Assembly (NCBI GenBank): GCA_001586965.3
Contig: LUCW03000684.1
Span: 35,001 to 64,930 of the forward strand
DNA from: Sphaeroforma sirkka
Lineage: Eukaryota > Opisthokonta > Ichthyosporea > Ichthyophonida
Length of the DNA: 29,930 nt
Reading direction: 5' to 3'
Position 1 is the first letter of the stretch; each line of letters starts with the position of its first letter. Below the pieces are notes generated by a model. It was not told the DNA's origin. It made no database searches and saw only the letters and a list, made by a program, of their open reading frames with translations. This document shows, one piece after another, positions 29,232 to 29,930 of the stretch. The position numbers and the translations under genes were made by a program.

Positions 29232-29930
29232 AATGAAGTACGCCTGCTATTTTTCTAATTTGTACCGGATACCGACCGCACTCTCTCCTAGAACACACGC
29301 ACAAGAAAAAAACGTTTGCAGATCGCTTTTTTTTTAGCTACATTTGTATATACACAACAAAAAATTGTAGATATTGTTTTATTCCGCATTACGCGCATAT
29401 ACAACTCTAACGCACAGGTTTTTTTGTTCTTGCCCTCCCTATGCATAGGACGACCCTGAGTTCACTTATTTTGTTCTTGCCCCTCCTTCACAGCTGCCTT
29501 CCACTCCGACGTCTCTGGGGCAACTTGCTCCGCATTTTTTCTTCGTGGAGCATTTCAGTTAGGATCAGCCCCAAGAACTCGTTCCAACAGCAGCACAGCT
29601 CAACGTCAAATTTTGATCTGCTTCTCACGAAGGTCTGATTGCCTCGACACAATGCTCGCAGAAAGCTTGCCAGATGGCGAAGACATTTGATTCTATATGT
29701 CGGCTGGTTAGGTATTAGAGTCACCAACCGAACTCCATTGCGTCTTATCTGCTAGGCGTGCGCCACATGTACAAACCATCGGGGTCTGATCTATTCTGGC
29801 CTCACAAATACCCGCACTTACGCTTCTGCGCAAAGGTATCAAACGTTGGCAAGCGAGAGCGTCATTCTGTGTGGTAGCCCAAACCAGCCACATTGTTCAC
29901 GTCGCTTCTCACTAATTTTCGTCCCTTATC
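29232..29930. other. Right end, nothing recognised
   Basis: Short ORFs on both strands (for example minus 29727-29488 and 29893-29708) have no motif I recognise. A T-run lies near 29328. I see no LTR, inverted terminal repeat or recombinase that would mark the end of the plus-strand element. Confidence 0.5.

Overview
This is a eukaryotic nuclear window: spliced genes with roughly 0.2-1.7 kb introns, 5' splice sites mostly of the GTATGT type, moderate base composition and retrotransposons. A unicellular holozoan such as an ichthyosporean is a guess (low confidence) from the metazoan-like CABIN1 homologue, the long repeat-filled introns and the chromovirus.

Positions 1-16654 are mostly one minus-strand gene, which I reconstructed exon by exon as a homologue of CABIN1/Hir3, the large TPR subunit of the HIRA/HIR histone chaperone complex. 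Exons 2-6 and 7-13 join in consistent reading phase; the joint between exons 6 and 7 is unresolved and probably hides a small exon. The 3' end lies off the left edge. The outstanding features are an exon of 3256 bases that inserts about 1,050 Ser/Thr/Asp/Glu-rich residues between two conserved blocks, and introns filled with private tandem repeats, two of which overlap the exon 6 splice sites.

Positions 16655-17823 are intergenic or promoter DNA. They hold a perfect CRE palindrome, a perfect E2F-type site and a CCAAT box on the side of the CABIN1-like gene, and a TATA motif upstream of a short plus-strand ORF.

Positions 17970-25604 are a complete minus-strand Ty3/gypsy chromovirus with TG...CA LTRs of 595 and 570 bp and a 4-bp AAAC target duplication. 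In order it carries gag with two zinc knuckles, protease, reverse transcriptase, RNase H, a Dam-like methyltransferase domain, an integrase with HHCC and DD35E, a GPF module and a chromodomain-like tail. The LTRs differ by only about 1%, yet the coding region carries about a dozen stops and frameshifts, many of the frameshifts in homopolymer runs.

Positions 17824-17969 and 25605-29215 look like a second, older plus-strand retroelement, DIRS-like by its RT and RNase H motifs, into which the chromovirus inserted. Its RT motifs A, B and C and its RNase H are recognisable but broken by frameshifts, a 134-bp tandem duplication over motif A and a 38-39-bp minisatellite. I see nothing recognisable from 29216 to the end.
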